Shown here: positions 8,181 through 16,453 of the stretch, piece after piece | How the letters are laid out: every line of letters begins with the position of its first letter | Position numbering within the stretch: the stretch's first letter is position 1 | Made by a program: the position numbers and the translations under genes | NCBI GenBank assembly: GCA_903931945.1 | Contig: CAIZEI010000071.1 | Span: 1 to 52,798, forward strand | Reading direction: 5' to 3' | DNA from: an uncultured Hyphomicrobiales bacterium | GTDB lineage: Bacteria > Pseudomonadota > Alphaproteobacteria > Rhizobiales > Beijerinckiaceae | Length of the DNA: 52,798 nt | The notes under the pieces: model-generated | What the model saw: only the letters and a program-made list of their open reading frames with translations | Told to the model about the DNA's origin: nothing | The model's database searches: none

Positions 8181-9293
8181 CTATTTCGCCAGCGCGCGCA
8201 GCCGCTCGATCACTTCGGGCGGCGCGCCATAGGCGCGGTCAAGCAATGCGTTGATGGCCGCGCCATCGACGGGCGCAATTTCGGCGTTGGCGCGCGCCGC
8301 GTCGGCCAGAAACAACGGGTCTTTCATCGTCGCATCGAAAGCCGCGCGCAACGCCGCCACGCGATCGGCTGGCACATCGGGCGGCAGGACGAATGGCCGC
8401 CCCATGACCTGTTCGGCAAAGGCGATTTCGAACAATTGCTTGTCCTCGGGCTTGTCCATCAATTCGATGGCTGTTGGAACATCGGGATAGGAGGGGTCGC
8501 GGGATTTGCCCATCGCCATGATGACGCGGGCCTTGCCATCCTTCACCCAGGGTTCGAACCGCCCACGAAATTCCGCTGAAGATCCGCCGGATATATGACC
8601 GTCTGTTTCATCGCGCTCAACCGCCATGAGGCAGGCCTGCGAGCCGTCATAACCCTCAATGGTTTTCAACTTGGCGCCATAAAGCGCATTCAGCATTCGG
8701 GCGTAAATCGAGCTTGGCGAATTATGCGCGGCGGAAGAAATGGTCATCTCACGGGTCTTGATATCGGCGGCTTTCAGAATGCCAGTCTTCGTATTCACGA
8801 GAAAGAAACCGACCTCCTGCTGCGGCGAACCGAGCCAGTGAAATTTGCGGGCGTCAAACTGGATCGCCGCATTGTTGAAATCATAAAACCGGGCAAGGCC
8901 GGTGTTGCGCGAGAGGCCGCCGATGACTGTGCCATCCTGCGCGGCGACGGAATAAAGATGATTGGCGGCCTTGATGCCCTCCGCACCCAGCATATTCTGC
9001 ACGAGAATTTGCGGTTCGCCGGGAATATGGCGCGTCATATGCGTGGCGAGCAGACGCGCATAAAGATCGTAACCGCCGCCGGGCGAGGCCGATGTCACCA
9101 GCGTGATGCGCTTGCCGCGATAGAAATCGGCGATGGCGTCGGCGCGCGCGGGGCGAAGGCCAGCTGCGACCGCCAGCGCGCCGAGCGCCATGGCGTTCAC
9201 GCTGCGGCGCGTCAGGAAGCCGCTGTCAATCGTTTGAACGCGAGAATCCAGCGGGCTCGTCGGGATGACATGTGTTTGACGCATCTTGCTCAT
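8181..9293 (-). CDS. TctC/Bug-type periplasmic binding protein 1 (Tat-like signal)
   Basis: About 370 aa. The N-terminus contains a twin-arginine-like signal (LTRRSVNAMALGALAVAAG, ending ARA), followed by mature sequence IADFYRGKRITLVTSASPGGGYDLYARLLA. The PGGxxD loop and the IPGEPQILVQNM...EG block are the usual ligand-side features of tripartite tricarboxylate transporter receptors. Start chosen at MSKMRQT because this ATG overlaps the CoA-transferase stop (ATGA); the longer frame upstream runs inside that gene. Encoded between the CoA-transferase and thiolase-like genes, it presumably captures the acid that this cluster degrades. No TctA/TctB is present in the window. Confidence 0.9.
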   Translation of the reverse strand: MSKMRQTHVIPTSPLDSRVQTIDSGFLTRRSVNAMALGALAVAAGLRPARADAIADFYRGKRITLVTSASPGGGYDLYARLLATHMTRHIPGEPQILVQNMLGAEGIKAANHLYSVAAQDGTVIGGLSRNTGLARFYDFNNAAIQFDARKFHWLGSPQQEVGFFLVNTKTGILKAADIKTREMTISSAAHNSPSSIYARMLNALYGAKLKTIEGYDGSQACLMAVERDETDGHISGGSSAEFRGRFEPWVKDGKARVIMAMGKSRDPSYPDVPTAIELMDKPEDKQLFEIAFAEQVMGRPFVLPPDVPADRVAALRAAFDATMKDPLFLADAARANAEIAPVDGAAINALLDRAYGAPPEVIERLRALAK

Positions 9294-10429
9294 GGTTTGC
9301 GTCCCAGCGAGGCAAGCACTTCTTCGGTGTGCTCGCCAAGCTCCGGGGAGGCGGACAAAATCTGCGGCGGCGTTTCGGAAAGGCGCAATCCGTTGCGCAC
9401 GAGGCCCACCGAGCCCAGCGCCCGATGCGGCATATCCACGCGCATCTTCAAATGTTTGACCTGTGGATCGTTGAACACATCGTCGAAATTGTTCAGCGGC
9501 GCGGAGGGAACGTCTTCGGCCAGCAACAGGTTCAGCCAATGCTCGCGCGGCATGGTTTTGAAGACGCCGGCCAGCCCCTCATGCAGGGCAGGATAATTCT
9601 TGCCGCGCGTTTCCTTGGTCGCGAAACGCGGGTCCTTCAAATATTCCGGTTTGCCGGCGACGCGCGTCAAACCCTCCCAGAACTTATTGGGTGAAGACAG
9701 ATGCACGACAAACGGCTTTCCGTCGCCGGCGACAAAAGCATAGACCTGCGCGCGATGCGTGCGCGTGGCCCGGCTCGGCGTCTTGCCGTTCTCGAAATAA
9801 TTGGCGGCGTTTTCGCCGCAAAAGGAGACTGCCGATTCGAGCAGCGAGGTATCCACGCGCTGGCCCCGGCCCGTTTTGCCGCGCGACACCAGCGCCGCCA
9901 GAATTCCGTTGCAGGCGACCATGCCGGCCAGATGGTCCGACAGAGAAATGCCCATCGGCTTGGGGTCTTCAATGTCGGTGAGCAGACTCAGCAGTCCGCT
10001 CATGGCCTGCCCGACCGTGTCATAGCCAGGACGCGCGGAATAGGGGCCATCCGAGCCAAAGCCGGTAATCGCGCAATAGATGAGGCCGGGATGATCCTGC
10101 CCGAGCGTGTCATATCCCAGGCCCAGGCGCTCCATTGTGCCGGAGCGAAAATTCTCGATCACCACATCCGCTGTTTTGACCAGCGCGCGCGCATGATCGC
10201 GGCCCGCCTCAGATTTGAGGTCGAGCGTGACGCTCTTCTTGTTGCGGTTCACCGAACCAAACGTCGGGCTGTATTCAACACGGCCCCAGCCGCGAAACGG
10301 GTCGCCCTTGCCCGGCGTTTCGACCTTGATGACATCCGCGCCGAGATCAGCGAGCAACATGCCCGCATAAGGGCCGGACACGTAGTTGGCGAATTCGATA
10401 ACGCGGATGCCGTTGAGCGCGCCGGTCAA
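9290..10429 (-). CDS. CaiB/BaiF (family III) CoA-transferase
   Basis: 379 aa. Family blocks are clear: the N-terminal LNGIRVIEFANYVSGPYAGMLLADLGADVIKVE, NRNKKSVTLDLK, VVIENFRSG, and the ISLSDHLAGM segment whose Asp165 matches the catalytic Asp that forms the acyl anhydride and CoA-ester intermediates. The enzyme moves CoA between organic acids and is likely the activation step of this cluster. The start codon is TTG with GGAGGAGACC in front. It overlaps the next gene by ATGA and lies 117 bp after the crotonase gene. It is the only CoA enzyme in this cluster in which the canonical catalytic residue is clearly retained. Confidence 0.93.
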   Translation of the reverse strand: MTGALNGIRVIEFANYVSGPYAGMLLADLGADVIKVETPGKGDPFRGWGRVEYSPTFGSVNRNKKSVTLDLKSEAGRDHARALVKTADVVIENFRSGTMERLGLGYDTLGQDHPGLIYCAITGFGSDGPYSARPGYDTVGQAMSGLLSLLTDIEDPKPMGISLSDHLAGMVACNGILAALVSRGKTGRGQRVDTSLLESAVSFCGENAANYFENGKTPSRATRTHRAQVYAFVAGDGKPFVVHLSSPNKFWEGLTRVAGKPEYLKDPRFATKETRGKNYPALHEGLAGVFKTMPREHWLNLLLAEDVPSAPLNNFDDVFNDPQVKHLKMRVDMPHRALGSVGLVRNGLRLSETPPQILSASPELGEHTEEVLASLGRKP

Positions 10430-10546
10430 TGTGGTCTCCTCCGAAGGTTCGATGTCTATTCTACCCGCGTGGCTCTAAAAGCAAAGCGGAATCGGCGCAT
10501 TTGGCAGGCGGTCTCGAGCCTTTATCCAAACGTCGGGTGGCGCGCG

Positions 10547-11347
10547 CTATCTTCCCGTAAATTTCGGGCGCCGTTTTTCCATAAAGGCGCGGCGACCTTC
10601 CTGAAAATCGGCGCTGCCCGCGCAAAGGTCTGAAAGCTTGCGGCATTTATCGAGATCGACGTGACGCATCTGGTCCGCCACCTCGTTGATGACGATTTTG
10701 GAGGCCGCCGTCGAGAGCGGCGCGTTGTCTGCGATATCGGCGATGTACTTTGCAAAGACATCGTCAAAGTCTGCGACCGGAACGACCCGGTGCACCAGGC
10801 CGATGGATGCAGCCTCGGCAGCCGGATAGCGCCGCGCCGTAATCAGAATTTCCTTCAGTCGCGCGGGGCCGACGATTTCATTGAGCCAGGCGATGAAATC
10901 GGCGCGATAGGCGATGCCGAGACGCCCGGCGGGGATACTGAACAGTGAATCATCCGATGCAATGCGCAGATCGCAGGCCGCTGCGAGACCCATGCCGCCG
11001 CCAAAGCAGAAACCACGAATGCGGGCGATGACCGGTTTTGGAAACTCGCGCACGCGCGTATACATTTGCGACGAAATTTTAGAATACCGCGCCGCCGTTT
11101 CGGCGTCCTTGCGGACTTTTTCAAATTCTGAAATGTCGGCGCCAGAGATAAAAGACGTATCGCCTGCGCCGCGTATCACCAGCAACCGGACATCCGGATT
11201 GCCGGCGAAACTCTCCAGCAAGTCCGCCGCCTGTTGCGACATGGCGACAGAAATCGCATTGCGCCGGGGTTCGTTGTCAAACAGCAATTCAGCGACGCCA
11301 TTCGCAATGGAGCCAACCACACGTCCCGGAGCTTTTTCCTCAGACAC
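10547..11347 (-). CDS. Crotonase-fold protein (enoyl-CoA hydratase-like) without both catalytic Glu
   Basis: 266 aa, GTG start with AGGGAG upstream. The oxyanion-hole blocks are present: SFISGADISEF at about 65-75 and FCFGGGMGLAAACDLRIAS at about 113-131. In enoyl-CoA hydratase the two acid/base glutamates sit in GGGxE and in the following PE motif. Here these positions are Gly120 (GGGMG) and Ala140 (IPAGRLG). The fold should still bind and polarise an acyl-CoA thioester, so isomerase, decarboxylase, hydrolase or lyase chemistry with other residues is possible. It lies 23 bp downstream of the SDR gene. Confidence 0.88.
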   Translation of the reverse strand: MSEEKAPGRVVGSIANGVAELLFDNEPRRNAISVAMSQQAADLLESFAGNPDVRLLVIRGAGDTSFISGADISEFEKVRKDAETAARYSKISSQMYTRVREFPKPVIARIRGFCFGGGMGLAAACDLRIASDDSLFSIPAGRLGIAYRADFIAWLNEIVGPARLKEILITARRYPAAEAASIGLVHRVVPVADFDDVFAKYIADIADNAPLSTAASKIVINEVADQMRHVDLDKCRKLSDLCAGSADFQEGRRAFMEKRRPKFTGR

Positions 11348-11370
11348 CCAGAATCTCCCTGTTGTGAAAT

Positions 11371-12144
11371 CTATTTTTTATACATATTGCCGGCGTCGAT
11401 CGTGATTTGCGCCGCCGACGTGTAGGATGATTTATCCGATGCAAGGAAGGCCACAGTCGAAGCGATTTCCTCACAGGACGCGATGCGCCCGCCCGGGTAG
11501 TCCTTCATGAATTCGACATAGCGCTCGGGATCGCCCAGTTTGCGGCGCGCATTTTCCTTGCTGAGATAGGTCTGCCGTTCGGACGCGGTTGCGCCGGGAT
11601 TGACCGCCAGCACGCGGACGCCATGATCGAAGGATTCGCGACCGAGGCACTGCACGAACATGTTGAGGGCGAGATTGGCCATACAGCCCGCGATGTAATT
11701 GGGGTTTGCGCTGAAGGCCGCTGCGCCGCAAATGCAAATGACGACGCCGCTTTTGCGCGCATACATTGCCGGCATCAGCGCGCGGGTCAACCCGACATAG
11801 CCATAGACCTTCAGGTCCCAGGCGGCCTTCCAGCGTTCGTGCGTCACGTCCTGCAGGTTGCCAGCCGGAATGGCGCCCGCATTGTTGACGAGAATATCCG
11901 GATTCGGACAGGCGGCGGCGAGCGCCAGAACATCCTCATGTCTTGAGAGATCGCATCCCTGCACGGCGACCGAGACGCCGTGCCTTGCCTTGAGTTCCTG
12001 CGCCAAAGCTTCCATCTGGTCGGCGGATCGCGCGGCAAGGTGCAGGTTGCAGCCCTCGGCGGCAAGCTCGCGCGCGATGGCCGCGCCAATGCCTTTGGAG
12101 GCGCCGGTCACAAGCGCCAGTTTGCCCTTGAGATTGAGTTCCAA
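11371..12144 (-). CDS. Short-chain dehydrogenase/reductase with atypical active site
   Basis: 257 aa, TTG start with GGGAGG upstream. The Rossmann signature TGASKGIG (13-20), the NNAG motif (87-90) and the N-terminal half are standard for classical SDRs. The catalytic Tyr is kept (Tyr150 in NPNYIAGC), but the Lys four residues later is Cys154 and the Ser thirteen residues before Tyr is Cys137. A side group of SDRs with a YIAG-x-x-GN-like motif exists among Rhizobiales (recalled, not checked), so this may be a real variant clade and not a decaying gene. The likely substrate is a hydroxy- or oxoacyl-CoA in this cluster. The NAD(P) preference was not determined. Confidence 0.87.
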   Translation of the reverse strand: MELNLKGKLALVTGASKGIGAAIARELAAEGCNLHLAARSADQMEALAQELKARHGVSVAVQGCDLSRHEDVLALAAACPNPDILVNNAGAIPAGNLQDVTHERWKAAWDLKVYGYVGLTRALMPAMYARKSGVVICICGAAAFSANPNYIAGCMANLALNMFVQCLGRESFDHGVRVLAVNPGATASERQTYLSKENARRKLGDPERYVEFMKDYPGGRIASCEEIASTVAFLASDKSSYTSAAQITIDAGNMYKK

Positions 12145-12195
12145 ACCCGCCTCCCCGATTTCGCCTTGCGAGACGCTCGCTTCGCTTCCTGCATT

Positions 12196-12846
12196 CTACC
12201 CGATATGGTCGCGGAACAGTTTCATCGTGCGCTCGCGTGCAATCGCCGCCGCCGCCGGAGTGTTGCCGTCAAAGCCATGGCCGGCGTTATAGACATGAAC
12301 GGGCAGAAGGGGAAAGGCTGTCCTGATCTTCTCGACATCGGCGAGGGGGATCAACCTGTCGGAATCGCCAAAATGCAATACAATAGGGCATTTGGGCGTG
12401 CGATCCAGAAAATCCACGACGTCCTTGCCATAATAGGACGCCGCTGCATCGAAGGGCAGGGAATGCGCGGCGAGCCAGACAACGGAGCCGCCAACGCAAT
12501 AGCCGACGATAGCCACCTTGCCGGCGCTTGCGACCCGCTGGCGGGCGGCGTCCACATCTTTCAGGACATCTTCCCAGACGAAGGCGTTGCGCATTCGGCC
12601 CGCTTCGGCGCCGCCCTCAGGCGTATGTTCAAACACCGCGCCGCGCCGCTGCCGATCATACAGGGCCGGCGCAAGAGTGAGATAACCCTCTCGGGCGAAT
12701 GCATCGCATACGCCGCGCAAGTAATCATCAAGGCCAAAGGCCGTCTGGATCACGATCAGGCCGCCGCGCGGGGCGACTGCGGGCGTCGACAAAAAGCCCG
12801 CGAGGCGGTGGCCATCGCGCGCTGTGATTTCAATTGTCTCGCCCAT
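12196..12846 (-). CDS. Dienelactone hydrolase-family protein 1
   Basis: 216 aa, near the usual 230. Alpha/beta-hydrolase nucleophile elbow GYCVGG places the catalytic Cys at 117, with Asp163 (FGDSDRLIP) and His190 (NAGHGFD) completing the triad. The Glu that activates Cys in carboxymethylenebutenolidase (QEIFG) is Thr35 here (IQTAFG), so the substrate or mechanism may differ. Carboxymethylenebutenolidases open dienelactone rings in chloroaromatic and related pathways. GGGGAGACGGG precedes the ATG. The gene is 51 bp before the SDR gene and 48 bp after the TctC gene, in the same minus-strand series. Confidence 0.88.
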   Translation of the reverse strand: MGETIEITARDGHRLAGFLSTPAVAPRGGLIVIQTAFGLDDYLRGVCDAFAREGYLTLAPALYDRQRRGAVFEHTPEGGAEAGRMRNAFVWEDVLKDVDAARQRVASAGKVAIVGYCVGGSVVWLAAHSLPFDAAASYYGKDVVDFLDRTPKCPIVLHFGDSDRLIPLADVEKIRTAFPLLPVHVYNAGHGFDGNTPAAAAIARERTMKLFRDHIG

Positions 12847-12894
12847 TTCCCCGTCTCCCCGAACCGCTGTCTGTCGCGCGCATCGCCTCCAGCC

Positions 12895-13920
12895 TCAAGA
12901 TGGCGGCGCGATTTCGCGTGCGCGCTGCACCACTGCTGCAGGCATGCCGTAAAGCCGCCGCACGAGCCTGTCCAGTTCATCGCCGCTGAGGGGATCGAGC
13001 GCAAGATTTTGTTTGGCCGCAATCGCAACGAAGTCCGGGTCGTGCATGGTTCTGGCGAAAGCCTCGCGCAACGCCAGCACCCGCGCTTGCGGCACGCCCG
13101 GCCCCATGAACGAGGGATAACCCATTGCGACAGGCGAAAATATCAGCTCCATGACCTGACGGTCTTCAACCGTTGTTGCAGCGTCGAGCGCCAGCGGGAC
13201 ATCGGGGAGATCGCTGGCCTTCTCGAGACCGATTTGCGCGAGAATGCGGACCTTGCCCTGTTGCAGCCATTCGAGTGAGCGTCCGCTTTTCAGCGAGCCC
13301 CAGGTCCAGATTTTGCCCTGCGCCTCGCCGCGTTGCATGGCAAGATCGACCTCCGTACTGCTTTTGTAGCCCGGCACGACCTTGAAACGCGTGCCAAGCA
13401 ATTTGTTCATCACCAGCGGAAACAGGCCTGTGTCGGTGCCAAGCGAGGTCGCGCCATAAACGACCTCCGTTGTCATGGCGTCCTTCAACGACCGCACCTC
13501 GGTTGCCTCGCTCCAGACTGTGGCGACGGTGGGTTCGCGCGAGGGGCTGCCGATCCATTGAAATTTGACGGGATCGAAATCCGCGCCGATGGATTTCAGC
13601 AGAGGGGCGCGAACAAATCCGCGCGTGATAAAGCCCCAGGCGGTCCCATCCTGTGGCGCAACAGATTGCAGGAACATCGCCGCCTTGAAACCGCCCGCGC
13701 CTGGCATGTTGCGCAAAATGATCGTGGGATGGCCGGGTATATAGCGCGGCATGATTTCCGCTATCGCCTGCGGATAGGCGGTAAGCGCGCCCGCGCCTTC
13801 GCCGGTGCCGATGTAAATGCTGATGATCTTGCCGCGATAGAAGTCCTCAACGCCCTGCGCCAGCGCAGGCCTCGCCAGCGCAGACGTCAACAGACAGAAG
13901 ATGATATTCAGCGCTTTCAT
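12895..13920 (-). CDS. TctC/Bug-type periplasmic binding protein 2
   Basis: 341 aa from the ATG at 13920, chosen because MKALNIIFCLLTSALARPAL followed by AQG makes a good Sec signal peptide; the frame continues upstream without support. The mature part starts VEDFYRGKIISIYIG and has the IPGHPTIILRNMPGAGGFKAA block of the FYRGK-type TctC proteins. The ligand-loop motif PGGxxD is replaced by GEGAGAL, so the acidic contact residue is missing and the ligand may be recognised differently. It is first in the minus-strand CoA-thioester series and probably heads that operon. No membrane partner is encoded nearby. Confidence 0.88.
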   Translation of the reverse strand: MKALNIIFCLLTSALARPALAQGVEDFYRGKIISIYIGTGEGAGALTAYPQAIAEIMPRYIPGHPTIILRNMPGAGGFKAAMFLQSVAPQDGTAWGFITRGFVRAPLLKSIGADFDPVKFQWIGSPSREPTVATVWSEATEVRSLKDAMTTEVVYGATSLGTDTGLFPLVMNKLLGTRFKVVPGYKSSTEVDLAMQRGEAQGKIWTWGSLKSGRSLEWLQQGKVRILAQIGLEKASDLPDVPLALDAATTVEDRQVMELIFSPVAMGYPSFMGPGVPQARVLALREAFARTMHDPDFVAIAAKQNLALDPLSGDELDRLVRRLYGMPAAVVQRAREIAPPS

Positions 13921-13996
13921 GAGGCCTGCCGCAGTGGGGCGATCGGAGCATGATCGGCATCCCCAGGGCAAAAGGCAAGCGCGCCGATTTGCCGCG

Positions 13997-14842
13997 CTAT
14001 TCCCCAACAACCCAATCGATCCTGAAGGCCGCGCCGTCATCCCGCCCAAGTGTTTTGACGAACCACGGCAGCAACTCGCGCGCTTCGGCCTCCAGCGGGA
14101 AGGGCGGATTGATGATCAACATCCCGCAGCCGGACAGAGGTCCGGGTTCGCGCCGGCGCGCGATGTCGAGCTCAAGCCGCAGGATACGGCGAAGGCCGGC
14201 TTCCGCCAGACCCTCCACAAATGTCTGCGCTTCGTCCGGGCGCTTCAGCGGATACCAGAGGGCGTAAACGCCCGTCGGCCATTTCTTCCATGCCCGTATG
14301 GTCGCAGCAGCCATGTCGCCGAATTCGTCGGGTTCTTCAAACGGCGGATCGATCAGCACCAGGCCTCGCCGCTCGGGCGGCGGCACATTCGCATTCAGCG
14401 CGACATAGCCGTCCAAGTGAAACGTCTTAACGCTTTTGTCGCGCCCGATGGTTGATTCGAGCCTGGCCGCGTCGCGTTCTTGCCATTCGCACAGGATCAG
14501 CCGGTCGACGGGGCGCAGCAGCGCTTGCGCAATCAGGGGCGAGCCGGGATATTCGAAAGGCTCTTGCCCGCTGCGCAGCCCGGTCGCATCAAGCCAGGGT
14601 TTCAGCAGCGATTCGATTGCTGCTGGAATATCCGCCGAGGCAATACGCCCGACGCCATCGCGCCATTCGGCGCCGCGCACGGCCTCCTCGCTTTTGAGAT
14701 CGTAGAGACCCTTGCCAGCATGTGTGTCGATATATCTCAGCGGCGCATCCTTGCGCATGAGATAAACAAGCATTCGCGTCAGAAGCGCGTGCTTGAAAAC
14801 ATCGGCGAAATTGCCCGCATGGAACGCGTGGCGGTAATTCAC
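13997..14842 (-). CDS. rlmJ: 23S rRNA (adenine(2030)-N6)-methyltransferase RlmJ
   Basis: 281 aa from a GTG start. The family begins with (M)xYRHxFHAGNxADVxKH, and the frame reads NYRHAFHAGNFADVFKHALL right after this GTG, whereas the upstream extension of the open frame has no family similarity. DTHAGKGLYDL (SAM site), EYPGSP and the catalytic DPPFE segment are present. RlmJ methylates A2030 of 23S rRNA. The GTG overlaps the stop of the RNase T2 gene (GTGA), so translation of the two is probably coupled, a curious pairing of a periplasmic nuclease with an rRNA methyltransferase. Confidence 0.93.
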   Translation of the reverse strand: MNYRHAFHAGNFADVFKHALLTRMLVYLMRKDAPLRYIDTHAGKGLYDLKSEEAVRGAEWRDGVGRIASADIPAAIESLLKPWLDATGLRSGQEPFEYPGSPLIAQALLRPVDRLILCEWQERDAARLESTIGRDKSVKTFHLDGYVALNANVPPPERRGLVLIDPPFEEPDEFGDMAAATIRAWKKWPTGVYALWYPLKRPDEAQTFVEGLAEAGLRRILRLELDIARRREPGPLSGCGMLIINPPFPLEAEARELLPWFVKTLGRDDGAAFRIDWVVGE

Positions 14843-15639
14843 CTTGGCGCTGGCACGGTGATCTGCCGGGTGCGGCAGGACCCGCGCGCGACTTCGCCGC
14901 AAGTGCGGAATGCGCCGAGATCCTTGGTTAGGCAGATACGCACTTCCTGCAACAGGTTGCGTTGGCAGCCCACAGCCATCATGCCAGGACGAAGTTGCGG
15001 ATTGGCGGCCTGGAATTCGCGCTGGATGTCGATCGGCGCGATCTGTTCATCACTCTGGAGTTGTAGAAGTTCCGGCGGAATTTTGACTTGATCGCGGGCG
15101 AATTTCACATCCGAGAAATAATCGCCCGGTGTTTTGCCCGTGCAGGTTCCGTGTTTGCGCCATTCATACCGCGCCAGCCCCTCCGAAGGATAAACGCCAT
15201 GCGTCAGCGCCAGATCGGCGCGGCTCGGTTGCGGCGCGGACGTATCGCAATTGCTCGGAAAACTCTGTTCAAACTGCGGCCAAAGACCATGCACGACAAA
15301 GGTCAGATGCGAGCCGATATTGCACTGATCGGAATTGATGGCGCTGCTGGCGCCGGCGCAAAATCCGGATGACCACGACAGCGACAGCACATAAAAATCA
15401 AAGTCGCCTGGCGCTACCGCCGGGAGGGAGCGAGCAGATGGCGCAGCCACGACGGGACTGCGATTGCCGGCAGGCGGCGGGGCCTCATTGGCGCGCGGCG
15501 CCGGCGCAACCGGCGTTCGATCGCGGCAATTGTCAAGGATACATCCGCCGCTCTGCGCCACAACCTGCGCGCTGGCGCCAACAGGAGGCAGAAGCGCCAG
15601 GCAAAACCCAACCGCCACGGCGCCAAAACAAAACCGCAT
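14839..15639 (-). CDS. Secreted ribonuclease T2-family protein
   Basis: 266 aa: signal peptide (about 1-24, ending GASAQ), a Pro/Ala-rich linker to about residue 78, then the RNase T2 core. Conserved segment CAS1 is FVVHGLWPQ with His117, and CAS2 is YEWRKHGTC with Glu159, Lys162 and His163; these are the catalytic residues that make 2',3'-cyclic phosphates. Several Cys can form the usual disulfides, fitting a periplasmic location. RNase I of E. coli is the relative. GAGGGAG precedes the ATG. The gene is followed by rlmJ with an overlap and preceded by a small secreted protein gene 49 bp upstream. Confidence 0.92.
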   Translation of the reverse strand: MRFCFGAVAVGFCLALLPPVGASAQVVAQSGGCILDNCRDRTPVAPAPRANEAPPPAGNRSPVVAAPSARSLPAVAPGDFDFYVLSLSWSSGFCAGASSAINSDQCNIGSHLTFVVHGLWPQFEQSFPSNCDTSAPQPSRADLALTHGVYPSEGLARYEWRKHGTCTGKTPGDYFSDVKFARDQVKIPPELLQLQSDEQIAPIDIQREFQAANPQLRPGMMAVGCQRNLLQEVRICLTKDLGAFRTCGEVARGSCRTRQITVPAPR

Positions 15640-15688
15640 CCCGTCAACTCCCTCAGGCGGACAACCCGATAGCGTCAGGCGCCGGAGA

Positions 15689-16210
15689 TCAACGCTTCGC
15701 CGATCTGCAATTCAGCCCATAAGCGCCGTTGCGGTCGAGCCCGACCACACACCAGTCAACGCCAAAATTGATGTTTGAACTGACATTGGTTTTACCAATC
15801 AAAAGGCCAAGCGTCAGGCTTTGCGCAACGCTGCCCAAGGCGTCGGTCCCGGCCATCCCCAGGTCCTCGCCAATGTTGTAGAAGACCTCGCGGGTCTTGT
15901 GGTCGTTCAGAACGGCGGTCGCTGCGCAAAAGCGGCGCGGTATATAGTCCGCGCCGTTGCTGCGAAAACCGGTCTCGCGAATATCGCGAATCTCCTGAAT
16001 CGCGAGGCCCGACTCCCAATAGGCGCTTTCGCGCTCGGCAAAACGGGACGCAATCACGTCAGTCATGCTGGCGCTATCGCAGGACGGCACGATACCCTGC
16101 CAATGCGCAAAACGTTGCTCTGCGGGGGTTAACGGACGGGCGCTCGCTGGCGGCAGACATGACCCGGTCAGGGCGGTGGCCAAAACGATGCCGACAAAGA
16201 CTGAACGCAT
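15689..16210 (-). CDS. Hypothetical secreted protein
   Basis: 173 aa, not recognised. An N-terminal signal peptide is plausible (MRSVFVGIVLATALTGSCLP, cut near ASA-RP); TGSC is only a weak lipobox. The mature part contains four Cys (PSCDSA, RRFCAA, VDWCVVG, LNCRSA), which could pair in the periplasm, and an ALGSVAQSLTLGLLIG stretch that might be a hydrophobic helix. The last 20 residues (WCVVGLDRNGAYGLNC) look like a small conserved module. GAGG sits before the ATG. It is upstream of RNase T2 on the same strand, so a common transcript is possible. Confidence 0.75.
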   Translation of the reverse strand: MRSVFVGIVLATALTGSCLPPASARPLTPAEQRFAHWQGIVPSCDSASMTDVIASRFAERESAYWESGLAIQEIRDIRETGFRSNGADYIPRRFCAATAVLNDHKTREVFYNIGEDLGMAGTDALGSVAQSLTLGLLIGKTNVSSNINFGVDWCVVGLDRNGAYGLNCRSAKR

Positions 16211-16453
16211 GATCGCCTCGAAAGAAATTCTTCATTCGACGATGCAACGCCGGCGCGCGCCGGTCAAGAGGCCAAAAACGCTTGCCCCGCTCATTCCACG
16301 AGCATGGCCTCTATGGCGCGCCGCAGGCCTGTGCGCTCCTCTGCCGGGGCGTCTTGCGTCACTCCAGCGTCCAAGCGATTTCGGCCGGTCGTCGCAGAAC
16401 GACAATCCGGTCGCCAATTTCAGGCGCCTGGCTTCTCCGCCTCCCTTTGACGT

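Noticed and set aside
8595-9596. 333-codon open frame on the plus strand
   Set aside because: Antisense to the TctC and CaiB genes, without motif or ribosome site.
9701-10633. 310-codon open frame on the plus strand
   Set aside because: Antisense to the CoA-transferase and crotonase genes; no recognisable domain.
11980-13278. 432-codon open frame on the plus strand
   Set aside because: It runs opposite to the SDR, DLH and TctC genes, has no family motif, and is a GC-rich antisense artefact.
16232-16417. 61-codon minus-strand frame in the gap between UbiD and the secreted protein gene
   Set aside because: Arg/Gly-rich, no ribosome site and no motif; the 243-bp gap is treated as non-coding.
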